Assembly: GCF_014596475.1 (NCBI RefSeq)
Contig: NZ_MECJ01000008.1
Span: forward strand, 1-64,000
DNA: 64,000 nucleotides
From: Streptomyces sp. CBMA152
GTDB lineage: Bacteria > Actinomycetota > Actinomycetes > Streptomycetales > Streptomycetaceae
Direction: 5' to 3'
Position numbers and translations under genes: made by a program. The notes beneath the pieces were generated by a model that had not been told where the DNA came from, searched no databases, and worked only from the letters and a program-made list of their open reading frames with translations. Each line of letters starts with the position of its first letter. Within the stretch, counting starts at the first letter, position 1. Of the stretch, positions 54,576-63,651 are shown piece by piece.

Positions 54576-55580
54576 ATGGACGAGCGGTTCATCAGCAACC
54601 CCGACGAGGACGCCTTCGGCACCGAGGTGTTCGGCGCCGTCGACAACCCGGTCATCCACCGGCTGGCCGCCAACTGGAAGCGCCGGGCCACCGTCAAGCG
54701 GGACGATCCCGGCCTTCTGGAGATGTTCGACCCCGCGCTGCCCGACTACCCCGAGGACATCGTCCCCTTCGCCGACCACCCCACCTACCGGGCGCTCGCC
54801 CCGGCGCAGGCTGGCGCCGTCCTGACCTGGGCCATGATCGCGCTGAACCGGAACACGGAGTACTCCGAAACCCATGTGGTCAACCCGGCCTTCGGGCTCG
54901 TCCTGCGCGGCGAGTTCCCGGGGCTGTGGGGGGAGGCCCTGGAGATCTCGCTGATGCAGGCCATGGTGGACGAGCAGTACCACATCCTGATGCACCGGAT
55001 GGCGAGCGACATGACCCGGGCCAGGCGCGGCGATCACTTCCGCGGCAGGGAACTCCCGCTGCCGTACGTGTCAGTGACGCATCATCAGCTCTCTGACGCG
55101 GCCACCGAGCGCTGGCAGCGCAGCCTGCTCACGCTCGCCTTCGCCACCACCACCGAGCTGTCCATCGGCGCGTACCTCGAACTCGTCGCCAACGCCGAGG
55201 GTGTGCAGCCGATGAACGTCGCGCTGTCGCGGCTGCACCGGCACGACGAGGTGTGCCACGGCTCGATCAGCGGGGAGGTGCTGAAGGTGCTCTACCCCCA
55301 GCTGACGGGGGAACAGCAGCGGTTCCTGCTCGACTCGCTGTGCCGGGCGCTGGAGGCGTACTCGGCCAACGACTACCGCGCCTGGGACGCGATCATGCGC
55401 CTGGTGGGCGTGGCGGGCGGCGCCGAGATGCTCAAGGACTGCAAGGCGGCGGGACGCACCGCCCTGCTGCGCGACTACAGCGGTCTGCACCGCGTGCTCC
55501 AGGAACTCGACGTCCTGGACCGGATCGCCTTCGACTGGTCCAGCGTGAAGGTGTCGGGACAACTGCCGTACGTGCTCTAG
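54576..55580 (+). CDS. AurF-like di-iron N-oxygenase
   Basis: 334 residues of the p-aminobenzoate N-oxygenase (AurF/CmlI) family. All expected iron ligands are visible: Glu95/98 (NRNTEYSETH), Glu133 and His136 (DEQYHILMH), Glu194 (TTTELSIG) and the closing HxxxExxH at His221, Glu225, His228 (HRHDEVCH). Family members oxidise amines to hydroxylamine, nitroso or nitro groups using O2. GAGAGG precedes the ATG, 3 bp after the exporter stop. In this cluster it should oxidise an amino group of the aminomutase- or transaminase-derived intermediate. Confidence 0.9.
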   Translation: MDERFISNPDEDAFGTEVFGAVDNPVIHRLAANWKRRATVKRDDPGLLEMFDPALPDYPEDIVPFADHPTYRALAPAQAGAVLTWAMIALNRNTEYSETHVVNPAFGLVLRGEFPGLWGEALEISLMQAMVDEQYHILMHRMASDMTRARRGDHFRGRELPLPYVSVTHHQLSDAATERWQRSLLTLAFATTTELSIGAYLELVANAEGVQPMNVALSRLHRHDEVCHGSISGEVLKVLYPQLTGEQQRFLLDSLCRALEAYSANDYRAWDAIMRLVGVAGGAEMLKDCKAAGRTALLRDYSGLHRVLQELDVLDRIAFDWSSVKVSGQLPYVL

Positions 55581-55607
55581 ATGCCGACAACAGGAGAAGG
55601 TGGCCAG

Positions 55608-56702
55608 ATGATGCCCGCACCGGAGGCGGACACGCACACGTACCGCATCGACGAGGACACCGCGCGCCTGATCGCCATCCGCGCCCTCGGCGCGCACGGC
55701 GTGGACGACGACGCCTGCGCCCTGGTCGCCGACGCGCTCGTGGAGACGACCGCGCGAGGCGTCGCCACTCATGGACTGCGCCTGCTGCCCGGCTACTTGG
55801 ACGATCTCGCGCGCGGTGTCGCCAACCCCGCGCCGAAGTTCGAGACGGTCCGGGACAGCGGCCCCGCGGTGCTCCTCGACGCCGACGCGGCGCTGGGCGT
55901 GGTGGCCGGCCTCACGGGCGCGCGGGTGGCCGTGAGGCGCGCCGCGGAGTACGGAGTCGCGGCCGTCGTGGTGCGCAACTCCAACCACTTCGCGGCGGCT
56001 TCCATCCACAGCCGCGCCATGTCCCGGGCGGGGATGGTGGGCTGGGCCATGACGTCGGCGTCCTCGCGGGTCGCTCCGCACCACGGCAGAAAACCGCTCC
56101 TCGGCACGAATCCGATCAGCGTCGCGGCGGGGGAGGGCGACCATGAATTCGCCCTCGACATGGCCACGAGCCAGGTGTGCCTGGGAGAGGTACGGGAACG
56201 GGGGCGCCGCGGCCGGACCCTGGAGCCGGGGTGGGCCGTGGACCCGGACGGCCGGGACACTTGCGACCCCGCCCAGGCAGCCACGCTGTCTCCGCTCGGC
56301 CCCGGGCACAAGGGGCAGGGCCTGGGCATGGTGGTGACGCTGCTGACCGCCGTGCTCGCCGACGCCCCGCTCGACTGGCAGCTCGATCACATCGAGCGGG
56401 CCCAGGCAGGCGAGGGCCGCAAGGTGGCGCACTTCCTGCTCTGCCTTGACCCCGCCTTCTACAGCGGCCGCGACGCCTTCGCCGAGCGGCTGCGCGACCT
56501 CGTCGAGACGACACGCAACGCCCCGGCGGCAGGCGAGGCCGCGGTCCGGTGCCCGGGGGACCCCGAGCGCCGGCGCCAGAGCGACGCCGCGCGCGAGGGC
56601 ATCGCCCTGGACCCGGACACCGCGCGGGCGCTGTACGTGCTGGCCCGCCACCACGACATCGACGCTCCCGGCCTGCGGGACGCGGCAAGGAGGGTCCCGT
56701 GA
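55608..56702 (+). CDS. LDH2/malate dehydrogenase-family oxidoreductase
   Basis: 364 residues. The family's hallmark ATHGLRLLPGYLDDL near the N-terminus, VVVRNSNHFAAAS with the catalytic His, LLGTNPISVA, and the GHKGQGLGMVV glycine-rich loop are all present. Members reduce 2-keto acids or cyclic imines (malate/lactate-type, DpkA) with NAD(P)H. AGGAGAAGG 7 bases before ATG 55608 decides the start over the ATG at 55581. Its last bases overlap the aminotransferase start (GTGA). In this context reduction of a keto acid or a piperideine/pyrroline carboxylate is plausible. Confidence 0.9.
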   Translation: MMPAPEADTHTYRIDEDTARLIAIRALGAHGVDDDACALVADALVETTARGVATHGLRLLPGYLDDLARGVANPAPKFETVRDSGPAVLLDADAALGVVAGLTGARVAVRRAAEYGVAAVVVRNSNHFAAASIHSRAMSRAGMVGWAMTSASSRVAPHHGRKPLLGTNPISVAAGEGDHEFALDMATSQVCLGEVRERGRRGRTLEPGWAVDPDGRDTCDPAQAATLSPLGPGHKGQGLGMVVTLLTAVLADAPLDWQLDHIERAQAGEGRKVAHFLLCLDPAFYSGRDAFAERLRDLVETTRNAPAAGEAAVRCPGDPERRRQSDAAREGIALDPDTARALYVLARHHDIDAPGLRDAARRVP

Positions 56703-57613
56703 CCGCTCTGTCCGCGGCCGAGCACATCTGGATGGACGGCCGACTCGTCCCCTGGAACGACGCGCAGATCCACGTACTGACCCAGTCGCTGCACTACGGC
56801 TGGGCCGTGTACGAAGGGATGCGGGCGCACGAAACGGCCGAGGGACTGGCGGTCTTCCGGTTGCACGACCACTTGGCGCGGCTGTCCCGCTCGGCCCGCG
56901 TGTACCTGATGGACATCCCCTACACGCAACAGGAGCTTGCCGCCGCGACGACGGAGCTGATCGTGGCGGGCGGGACGGGCCCGCGCTACGTCCGGCCCCT
57001 GGTCTACCTCGGCTACGGCAGCATGGGCGTGGCGCTGGACCTGTCCGCCGTACGCGTCACGCTCGCGGCGTGGTCCTGGGAGGACCATCCGGTGAACAAC
57101 TGGCGCCTGATGACCAGCAGTTGGCGGCGCAACCACCAGGACGCGATCCCGCCCCTGGCCAAGGCCACCGGCGCGTACCTGAACTCGTCGCTGGCCAAGA
57201 TCGCCGCCGTACGGGCGGGCTACGACGACGCCCTGCTGCTGACATCCTCGGGCCACCTCTCGGAGAGCTCGGCCGCCAACGTCTTCCTCGTCAGGTCCGG
57301 CGTACTGCACACCCCTCCGGTCGAGGCGGGGATCCTCCCCGGGATCACCCGGGCCACGATCCTCGAACTCGCCCGCGCGGCGGGTGTCCCCACGGTGGAG
57401 CGCCCCCTCGCGCACGCCGAGGCCTATACCGCCGACGAACTCTTCGTCACCGGCACCGCGATCGGAGTCGTCCCTGTCACCTCCGTGGACGACCGGCCCA
57501 CCACTACGCCCGCGCCGGGCCCGCTCACGACAGCCCTGCGGGACGCGTACCAGGACGCGGTGAGCGGCAAGAACGCACTGTCGCCGCGGTGGCTGACCCT
57601 GGTGCGCAGGTGA
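56699..57613 (+). CDS. Class IV aminotransferase (branched-chain aminotransferase-like)
   Basis: 304 residues, fold-type IV PLP enzyme. SLHYGWAVYEGMRAHE is the typical first motif. KATGAYLNSSLAKIAA contains the PLP-binding Lys region (family K..G.Y..S..AK). ESSAANVFLVRSG and GILPGITRATIL close the active site. GTG overlaps the upstream stop by four bases. It swaps amino and keto groups on small amino acids and could supply the keto acid for the LDH2-type enzyme or the amine for the N-oxygenase. Last gene of the operon. Confidence 0.92.
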   Translation: MTALSAAEHIWMDGRLVPWNDAQIHVLTQSLHYGWAVYEGMRAHETAEGLAVFRLHDHLARLSRSARVYLMDIPYTQQELAAATTELIVAGGTGPRYVRPLVYLGYGSMGVALDLSAVRVTLAAWSWEDHPVNNWRLMTSSWRRNHQDAIPPLAKATGAYLNSSLAKIAAVRAGYDDALLLTSSGHLSESSAANVFLVRSGVLHTPPVEAGILPGITRATILELARAAGVPTVERPLAHAEAYTADELFVTGTAIGVVPVTSVDDRPTTTPAPGPLTTALRDAYQDAVSGKNALSPRWLTLVRR

Positions 57614-57689
57614 GGTGTTCCGTCCAAACCTCACGGGTCCGTCAGCGTCGCCAGGCCGATCCATCCGTGGGTTCGGATGAGACACGGGG

Positions 57690-59033
57690 ATGCTGAGCAA
57701 TCCGACGGAATCCGGCGGTGAGGTCGGCCTGAACGTCCTCGGTCATGACACCCGCCCGCCGAACTGCCAGTTGTGCACCTCAATGTCCGCGTACCGGCCC
57801 GGGGTCAGGATGGCACGTGCCGTCTCCGGACCCAGCGCCCGGAGCAACACCGCCGTGCCCAGCCAGGTGGCGCCCGCCGGGCACTGCTTCTTCTCCATCG
57901 GCATGAGCGAGAAGAGCAGTGGATCCGACCTCGCCTCGGTCGCCACCCGTGCCCAACGCACCGCCGACGGCTGGCGGTTGACCGGCACCAAGATGTGGAC
58001 CGGCGGCGCCCACGTCAACGACTACGCCATCGTGCTGGCCCGCACCGACGACGCCGAGGACAAGCACGCCGGACTCAGCCAGTTCATCGTCGACCTGCGC
58101 GCCCCTGGCGTACGCATCGAGCCGATCCACCTGATGAGCGGCGAGCACCGCTTCAACGCCTTCCACCTCGAAGGCGTCGACGTCCCCGACAGCATGCTGC
58201 TCGGACAGCAGGGGGAGGGCTGGAAACAGGTCACCGGCGAACTCGCCTTCGAACGCAGCGGCCCGGAACGCTACCTCTCCGCCTTCCCTCTGCTCGTCTC
58301 CCTGCTCCGCGAACTGGAGCAGCGCCCGGGCACGGCCGAACAGCTCACCCGGGTCGGCATCCTGATGGCCCGTCTGCACAGCATCCGCCGACTGTCCCTC
58401 GGCGTGGCCGCGGCGCTGGACGCCGGAGCTTCCCCCGACATCCAGGCCGCCCTGGTCAAGGACCTCGGCACCCGCTTCGAGGGCACGCTGACCGACACCG
58501 TCCGCAGCATCCTGCCGACCCCGGCCGACCCGCACGCCACCCCCGGCACCCACGCCGAACTGCTCGACGAGGCTCGGCTGCGCTACCTGGCTCGCTCAGC
58601 CCTGATCGCCGGTGCCGCCGAACGCTGCCTCGACCTGATGGTCGCCCACACCACCGCCCGCACCCAGTTCGGCCGTCCGCTCAGCCGCTTCCAGGCCGTC
58701 AAGCAGGAAGAGGCACGGCTGATCGAGGAAGCCGCCCTGGTACGCGCCGCCGTCCAGGCCGCCGCAGCCCCGCTGGACACCGGCGGCGCGGCCTCCCACT
58801 TCGCCGTCGCCGCCGCCAAGACCCAGGCATCCGCCTCGGCCGCCGAGATCACCCGCATCGCCCACCAACTCCACGGCGCCATCGGCATCACCCGGCTTCA
58901 CCCCCTCCACCTCGCCACCACCCGCCTGTGGTCCTGGCGCGACGAAGACGGCGACGAAACCCACTGGGCACGCCGCCTGGCCCGGCCCCTCACCGCCACC
59001 GCCCTCTGGCCCACACTCACCACCACACCCTGA
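57690..59033 (+). pseudogene. Acyl-CoA dehydrogenase, N-terminal domain missing
   Basis: From ~57885 the reading is an acyl-CoA dehydrogenase: FFSIGMSEKSSGSDLASVAT (FAD-binding segment), WRLTGTKMWTGGAHVNDYAIVLAR, and a complete C-terminal helical domain to 59033 (ARTQFGRPLSRFQAVKQ, ITRIAHQLHGAIGITRLHPLH). The first ~110 residues of the family, the N-terminal helical domain, are replaced by sequence that on the opposite strand reads as another gene's 3' end. The protein probably cannot fold as a working dehydrogenase. It is not coupled to the upstream operon (76 bp gap). Confidence 0.75.
57743..57898 (-). pseudogene. 3' fragment of an unidentified gene, antisense to the acyl-CoA dehydrogenase start
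   Basis: Minus-strand reading TWLGTAVLLRALGPETARAIL, GRYADIEVHNWQFGGR ends in a stop at 57743 and has coding bias. It marks the junction that cut the dehydrogenase. Family not recognised. Confidence 0.35.
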
Positions 59034-59059
59034 ACCCTCGCCCCCGCCCTGCCTCGCCG

Positions 59060-59330
59060 CCGGAAACGGTAAACGGTGCTGTGGAAGACGTAGGCACGCC
59101 TCTCAGAGCGGCCGGCCACAGAGTGGAAGCCCTTGAGGGCATTGATGGTCCGCTCGACTTCGTTGTGGCGTCTGCACACCGTGCTGTCAAAGCCGGTGGG
59201 CCGGTCGCCAGTGTTGCCTCGGCGCTGGCGCTCGGCTCGCTGGTCTCTACGTTCCGGGATGGTGTGCTTGATCCGCCGGTGTCGTAGGTAACGGCGGTTG
59301 CGGCGTGAGCTGCACGCTTCGTCGCCGCAC
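59060..59330 (-). mobile_element. IS5-family transposase, C-terminal remnant
   Basis: Minus-strand reading RRNRRYLRHRRIKHTIPERR, RRHNEVERTINALKGFHSVAG, RAYVFHSTVYRF covers the third catalytic residue (Glu in NEVERT) and the end of an IS5 transposase related to the copy at 13.5-14 kb. The remainder up to 59757 shows no further gene. Confidence 0.7.
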
Positions 59331-59757
59331 CCCGGCTGAGACCCGGCAACGGCACCAGCACGCCCTCGCGGCAGAACGAACGAGTGTCCGAGATCGCGGG
59401 GAATCTTCAAGCTGGACTCGGCCCGGGCAGGCGGCATGCTGTTCGCTGTGTGGACGTTGATTGACGCTCCCCTTCGTGCGCGGCTACGTTCTGCCGTATG
59501 CAGCGGCGCAAGATCCTCACGACTCGCGGTCACATCGACCACATGCGGGTGTGTTCTGCTGCGTGTCGTCCCTGTTGAGAGCCATTCGGCCTCCAGCGGC
59601 GTCCCTCCGCGCCTGACAGCCTCACTGGCCATGCGCGGTAGCACCTTCCTGTAGTTGCCGTCTCTCATTGCGCATGCCCGGTCGGCTGTGCGCCTTCTCC
59701 GCATGCCCGTGACCGAGCCGGCCGGTTCGGCTTCGGGCTGCCAGAAATGGACACCTG

Positions 59758-60975
59758 ATGCGTCACAACTCCATACCCGCGCGGATCGTGATCGCTGCGG
59801 CCACCACTGTCGTGTCGGGCCTGGTGCCCCTGGCCGGCACCGCGTCCGCAGCCCCGGACAGCAAGCCGCTGCCGCCGCTGACTGTCCTTGCCGACAGGAG
59901 CACAGCGAGCCGCGGGGACATCTTCGTTGCGCCCAGCTCCGCGAACAGCGCCTACTCCAGCGGCGTGGAGATCCTGAGCGGCGACGGCAGGCGTGTCGTG
60001 TGGTCTCACAAGACGCCGGCCGGGCAGCAGGCGGCGGACTTCCGTGCCCAGACCTACCGGGGCAGGCCGGTTCTGACCTGGTGGCAGGGCACCGGGCTCG
60101 GCTCCCTCGCGAGCGGGGTGAACTACATCTATGACAACCGGTACCGGAAGGTCGCCGAAGTTCGTGCGGGGAACGGGTACACCGCCGACGGGCACGAATT
60201 CCTGATCACCGGTCGTGGCACGGCGCTCATCCTGGCGTACAAGCAGGAGACCGCCGATCTGACGGGCATCGGCGGCTCCGCGCACCAGGCGGTCATCGAC
60301 GGGGTGGTGCAGGAGATAGACATCCGCACGGGCCGGGTCCTGTTCCAGTGGAAGGCGGCCGATCACGTGCCGTACGCGCAGAGCGAGCAGCCGCTGCCGG
60401 CGTCGCCGAACAAGCCGTGGGACTGGTTCCACATCAACGCGGTGAAGCCCGACACCGATGGCGCCCTGCTCATCGATGCCCGCAACACATGGACCACGTA
60501 CAAGGTTGACCGGCACAACGGCAGCGTGCTGTGGCAGCTCGGCGGCAAGGCCAGCACGTTCAAGGAGCAGGCCGCGCCCGGCCAGTACCTGAACACGGCC
60601 GGGACGATCTTCTCGTGGCAGCACGATCCTGAACCGCTCGGCGGCGGACTGTACAGCTGGTTCGACAACGAGTCCGCAGGGGCCGCGAACACGGGGACCG
60701 GGGCGGTGGAGGAGCTTCCGTTCAGCCGTGTCGTCACCGTCCGTGTGGACGAGAAGGCGCGTACGGCGACGCTGGTGAAGTCCGTGAACCAGCCGGACTA
60801 CCTCAGCGCGTCCTCACAGGGCAACGCGCAGCCGCTCCGCCGGGGAGGGACGTTCGTCGGATGGGGGTCGCTTCCGTACGTCTCCGAGTTCAACGCCTCG
60901 GGGAAGGTCGTGTTCAAGGCCCAGTTCCCCACGGGCGTGAACAGCTATCGCGCCTACCGCTTCCCCTGGAAGTAG
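59758..60975 (+). CDS. Secreted arylsulfotransferase-family protein
   Basis: 405 residues. Signal peptide (IPARIVIAAATTVVSGLVPLAGTASA). The body is a beta-propeller of the arylsulfotransferase family (GRRVVWSHKTPAG, LTWWQGTGLGSLASGVNYI, DWFHINAVKPDTDGALLIDARNTWTTYKVD, FSWQHDPEPLGGGLYSWFDNE). His in WFHINAV and the SWQHD segment correspond to conserved active-site-type positions of the family. It may transfer sulfate or merely share the fold. The ribosome site is weak. Confidence 0.85.
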   Translation: MRHNSIPARIVIAAATTVVSGLVPLAGTASAAPDSKPLPPLTVLADRSTASRGDIFVAPSSANSAYSSGVEILSGDGRRVVWSHKTPAGQQAADFRAQTYRGRPVLTWWQGTGLGSLASGVNYIYDNRYRKVAEVRAGNGYTADGHEFLITGRGTALILAYKQETADLTGIGGSAHQAVIDGVVQEIDIRTGRVLFQWKAADHVPYAQSEQPLPASPNKPWDWFHINAVKPDTDGALLIDARNTWTTYKVDRHNGSVLWQLGGKASTFKEQAAPGQYLNTAGTIFSWQHDPEPLGGGLYSWFDNESAGAANTGTGAVEELPFSRVVTVRVDEKARTATLVKSVNQPDYLSASSQGNAQPLRRGGTFVGWGSLPYVSEFNASGKVVFKAQFPTGVNSYRAYRFPWK

Positions 60976-61088
60976 GCCGGTTTTGGGCGGTGCAGCAGCC
61001 TGCTGAAGGTCGCCTGTGACCATCTGCCGTTCGCGCACGGCGGCGTGATCGGAGTCGCCAGGCCCAGGCGCGGGGCCTGCTGACGGCG

Positions 61089-61328
61089 GTGGGCAAGGCG
61101 ACGGATCCGCGCTGGCCCGCTTGCGCGCGGCGCCTCGGCCTGCCGCTCGAAGAACCCGTGCAGTGGGAAATGGAAGCCCTGGACCCCGGCGCGCTGCACC
61201 ACCGGGTCCTGGACGTCGTCGACCGCTGCACCGACCGCGCCGTCCTCACCGCCGTGCTCGCCGAGGAGCGGCGCCAGCGACGCGAACTCGACGCGTTGCG
61301 CTGCATCTGGAGGGAGCGCCACCCGTAG
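61089..61328 (+). pseudogene. C-terminal part of an unidentified cytoplasmic protein
   Basis: 79 residues (VGKATDPRWPACARRLGLPLEEP, LHHRVLDVVDRCTDRAVLTAVLAEERRQRREL) with strong coding bias; the reading seems to continue upstream (ARGLLTAVGKATDP), so the N-terminal part was lost after the arylsulfotransferase. Family not recognised. Confidence 0.45.
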
Positions 61329-61744
61329 CCCGTGCGCGCGGGACGGTGCGGGTGGTCGGGCTGCCCCGGGCCGGGGCAGCCCGGTGTGGGGTGCGGCTGG
61401 GCGGGATCAGGAGATGGTCGGGTCTGGCTGCTTAGGATCTTGTTGTATGCGGCCGAGCAGGGGGGGAGAGAGAACCGGCAGCAGGCCGATGCGGATGTGA
61501 AGCGGATTGTCCTGCACGGCGAGGACGGTTGGCGTGGCTTTCAACCCGCCTGCCCAGCAAGCGTCCCCCGCATGGGTGGCGAGGGTCGGAGCTGTGTGGT
61601 CAGCTGCTCGGCTGAGCCGGCCGGTGTGGATGCGGTCGTGCAAGTCGTCGTGGTGGTTGCGGTGGTACTCATGCCTCTTCTTCCTGCCAACTATCGGGCT
61701 CCGCCGGGGGCGGTACGAGCGGCAAAATAGGGATTCGTTTCGTG

Positions 61745-61880
61745 GCCCAGAACGAGGTGCACGATCCGGGCCCGCGCATGCATCGTGACCACGCCAGCCA
61801 CCGCCGCTTGACCAACTCCACCACGACACCGGCCAGATGAGGGAACAACGTCTCGAAACTCCGCGAAGGACACGCGAGCC
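61745..61880 (-). mobile_element. ISL3-type transposase start, remnant
   Basis: Minus-strand frames reading SFETLFPHLAGVVVELVKR and VVTMHARAR resemble the N-terminus of ISL3-family transposases, split by a frameshift. No zinc-finger or DDE part follows. Confidence 0.5.
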
Positions 61881-62112
61881 ATGATCACAGCCACCGCTGA
61901 CACCGACAGCGTGAGCGCAGCCTGGGACCTGCGCGCCGCGCAGGTCCCAACAGGAGGGCCAGCAGCGTGGGTTCGGCCCGATGCGTGCGGCATCATGACC
62001 GGTCAGCGATGGCGTACCGGCTTAGCGGGAAGATCGCTGGGTATAGTGCAGGCGTTTCGGGGAACCGGTGACCTGGAGCCGGTCGACCTCACGCGCCACC
62101 TCGTGGACTCTC

Positions 62113-63186
62113 CTATGAAGCGCAAGTCGAGGCGGGTGGGCCATCGGCGGCGTTGAGGTGACGGTAGATCTGGCGTGCGAGATAGCGTTTGAGGCTCCGG
62201 CGAATCTCCTTGTTGGTGCGGCCTTCAGCGCGCCGGCGTTCGACGTATGCGCGGGTGTCGGGGTCGTGGATCATGCGGCTGACCGTGGCCATGTGCAGTG
62301 CCCGGTTCAGACGTCTGTCTCCGCCGCGGTTGAGCCGGTGGCGGATGGTGTTCCCCGAGGATGCAGGGATCGGGTTCAGGCCGACCAGACAGGCGAACGC
62401 GGCTTCGGAGCGCACCCGCCCACGGTGCGACCAGGCCGTCATCACAACAGCTGCGGTGACGGGCCCGATCCCGGGCTTGTCCAGCAGCCCTGCGGCCGGC
62501 GTTGCGCGCACCAGCGCTGTCATCGACTTCGTGTTGGCGCTCAGTTCCTCGTCGAGCGCGAGGATGCGCTTGGCCAGGCGCACGGCTTCCGCCCGAGCGG
62601 TCAGGGTCGCGACAGGTTCTTCACGGGTGCGCCAGTGGGAGACCTCGAGAATTTGTCGACCGGTCAGTGCCCGACGCCCATCGATACCGAGGTCCACGAC
62701 CCGAACCAACGCGTTGAGTGCGTTGACGTTCGCGGTCCGCTCATTGGTCATCTGATCTCTGGCCGTCACCAGCACGCGCAACGCGGCGCGTTCTCCCTCG
62801 TCAGCGTGGGGGTGGCGCAGCTCGTGCTCCTCGGGTGGGAGCGCGGCCTCGGCCATGCGCCGTGCGTCGATCGGGTCCGACTTGTCCTTGCCGCGATGAA
62901 CCCCCGTCCGAGGCGCTTCGATGACCTGGTAGCCCGCCTCGGCGACGGTGCGGGCGAACTGGGCGCCGAAGGTCGCGATGCATTCCATGACCCACAGTGC
63001 GGCGAGGTCTCCGCCGGTGCGGCGAGCGGCCCAGGCAGCCGCCCGGGTCATGCCGGATTTGCTCGTGGGGAACCCAGCCGTATCGAGCAGTTCGCCGGTC
63101 GGCGCGGCCAGGACGGCCAAGACATGGTTGCGGGCGTGGGTGTCTACGCCGACGACGTACGGGTGGCTGTGCGCGACGATCGTCAC
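62113..63186 (-). mobile_element. IS110-family transposase, intact
   Basis: 357 residues, full length for the family. The N-terminal DEDD (RuvC-like) domain has VVGVDTHARNHVLAV, WVMECIATFGA and KSDPIDARRMAEA; the C-terminal part has TPAAGLLDKPGIGPVTAAV (helix-hairpin-helix) and the Ser region NPIPASSGNTIRHRLNRGG. GTG start behind AAAGG. It is the only apparently functional transposase gene in the window. IS110 members insert without long inverted repeats, and newer work links their flanking non-coding ends to a guide-like bridge RNA; 63187-63650 is the place to look. Confidence 0.9.
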
Positions 63187-63577
63187 GGTGGTCGGGTGCC
63201 TTTCAGTCCAGGGACCAACGGTTCGGCCGCTGACGGCCGGCGTCGGTCTCGGCGAGAGTCACTCCGGGCCAGGACTGTGACGGGCCACGCCGTAAACGGC
63301 GGGCAATCTCCTGATCAGGACACCGAGGTGGGCCAGGGCGGCGTCGGCTCCCACCACGTCGGACAAGTCCGCTTGAGGGCACCTTCCGAGGGCCACCATT
63401 GACAAGAGTCACCACACAGCGGGACGACCGACACCACCCTGGCAGCCGATCCCAGACCGGCCACCCCGAGTCTCACAGCCATTGACACATGAGCGACCGC
63501 GCCGGTCCCCGACCCTACTGAGTTCCCGTCAGCGCATGCGCGCACCCGATGACGGCGCCGCTACGCGATCCAGATCA

Positions 63578-63617
63578 CGCCCTGGGCCTCTGCGGATATC
63601 CGCAGAGGCCCAGGGCG
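63578..63617. terminator. Perfect 40-bp palindrome
   Basis: CGCCCTGGGCCTCTGCGGAT followed by its exact reverse complement. It lies 35 bp after the stop of the minus-strand gene at 63652, so a terminator for that gene is the simplest reading. Confidence 0.8.
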
Positions 63618-63651
63618 TTCGCCCGCCTTTATCTCGTCGGCGTAGCGGGAC

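Noticed and set aside
53382..55037. 551-residue minus-strand ORF under the exporter and N-oxygenase
   Set aside because: Shadow of two convincing plus-strand genes.
57690..59033. Acyl-CoA dehydrogenase as a ninth gene of the biosynthetic operon
   Set aside because: It lacks its N-terminal domain, is separated by a 76-bp gap and its 5' end is a rearrangement junction.
62158..63402. 414-residue plus-strand ORF opposite the IS110 transposase
   Set aside because: The minus-strand transposase is full length with all family motifs.
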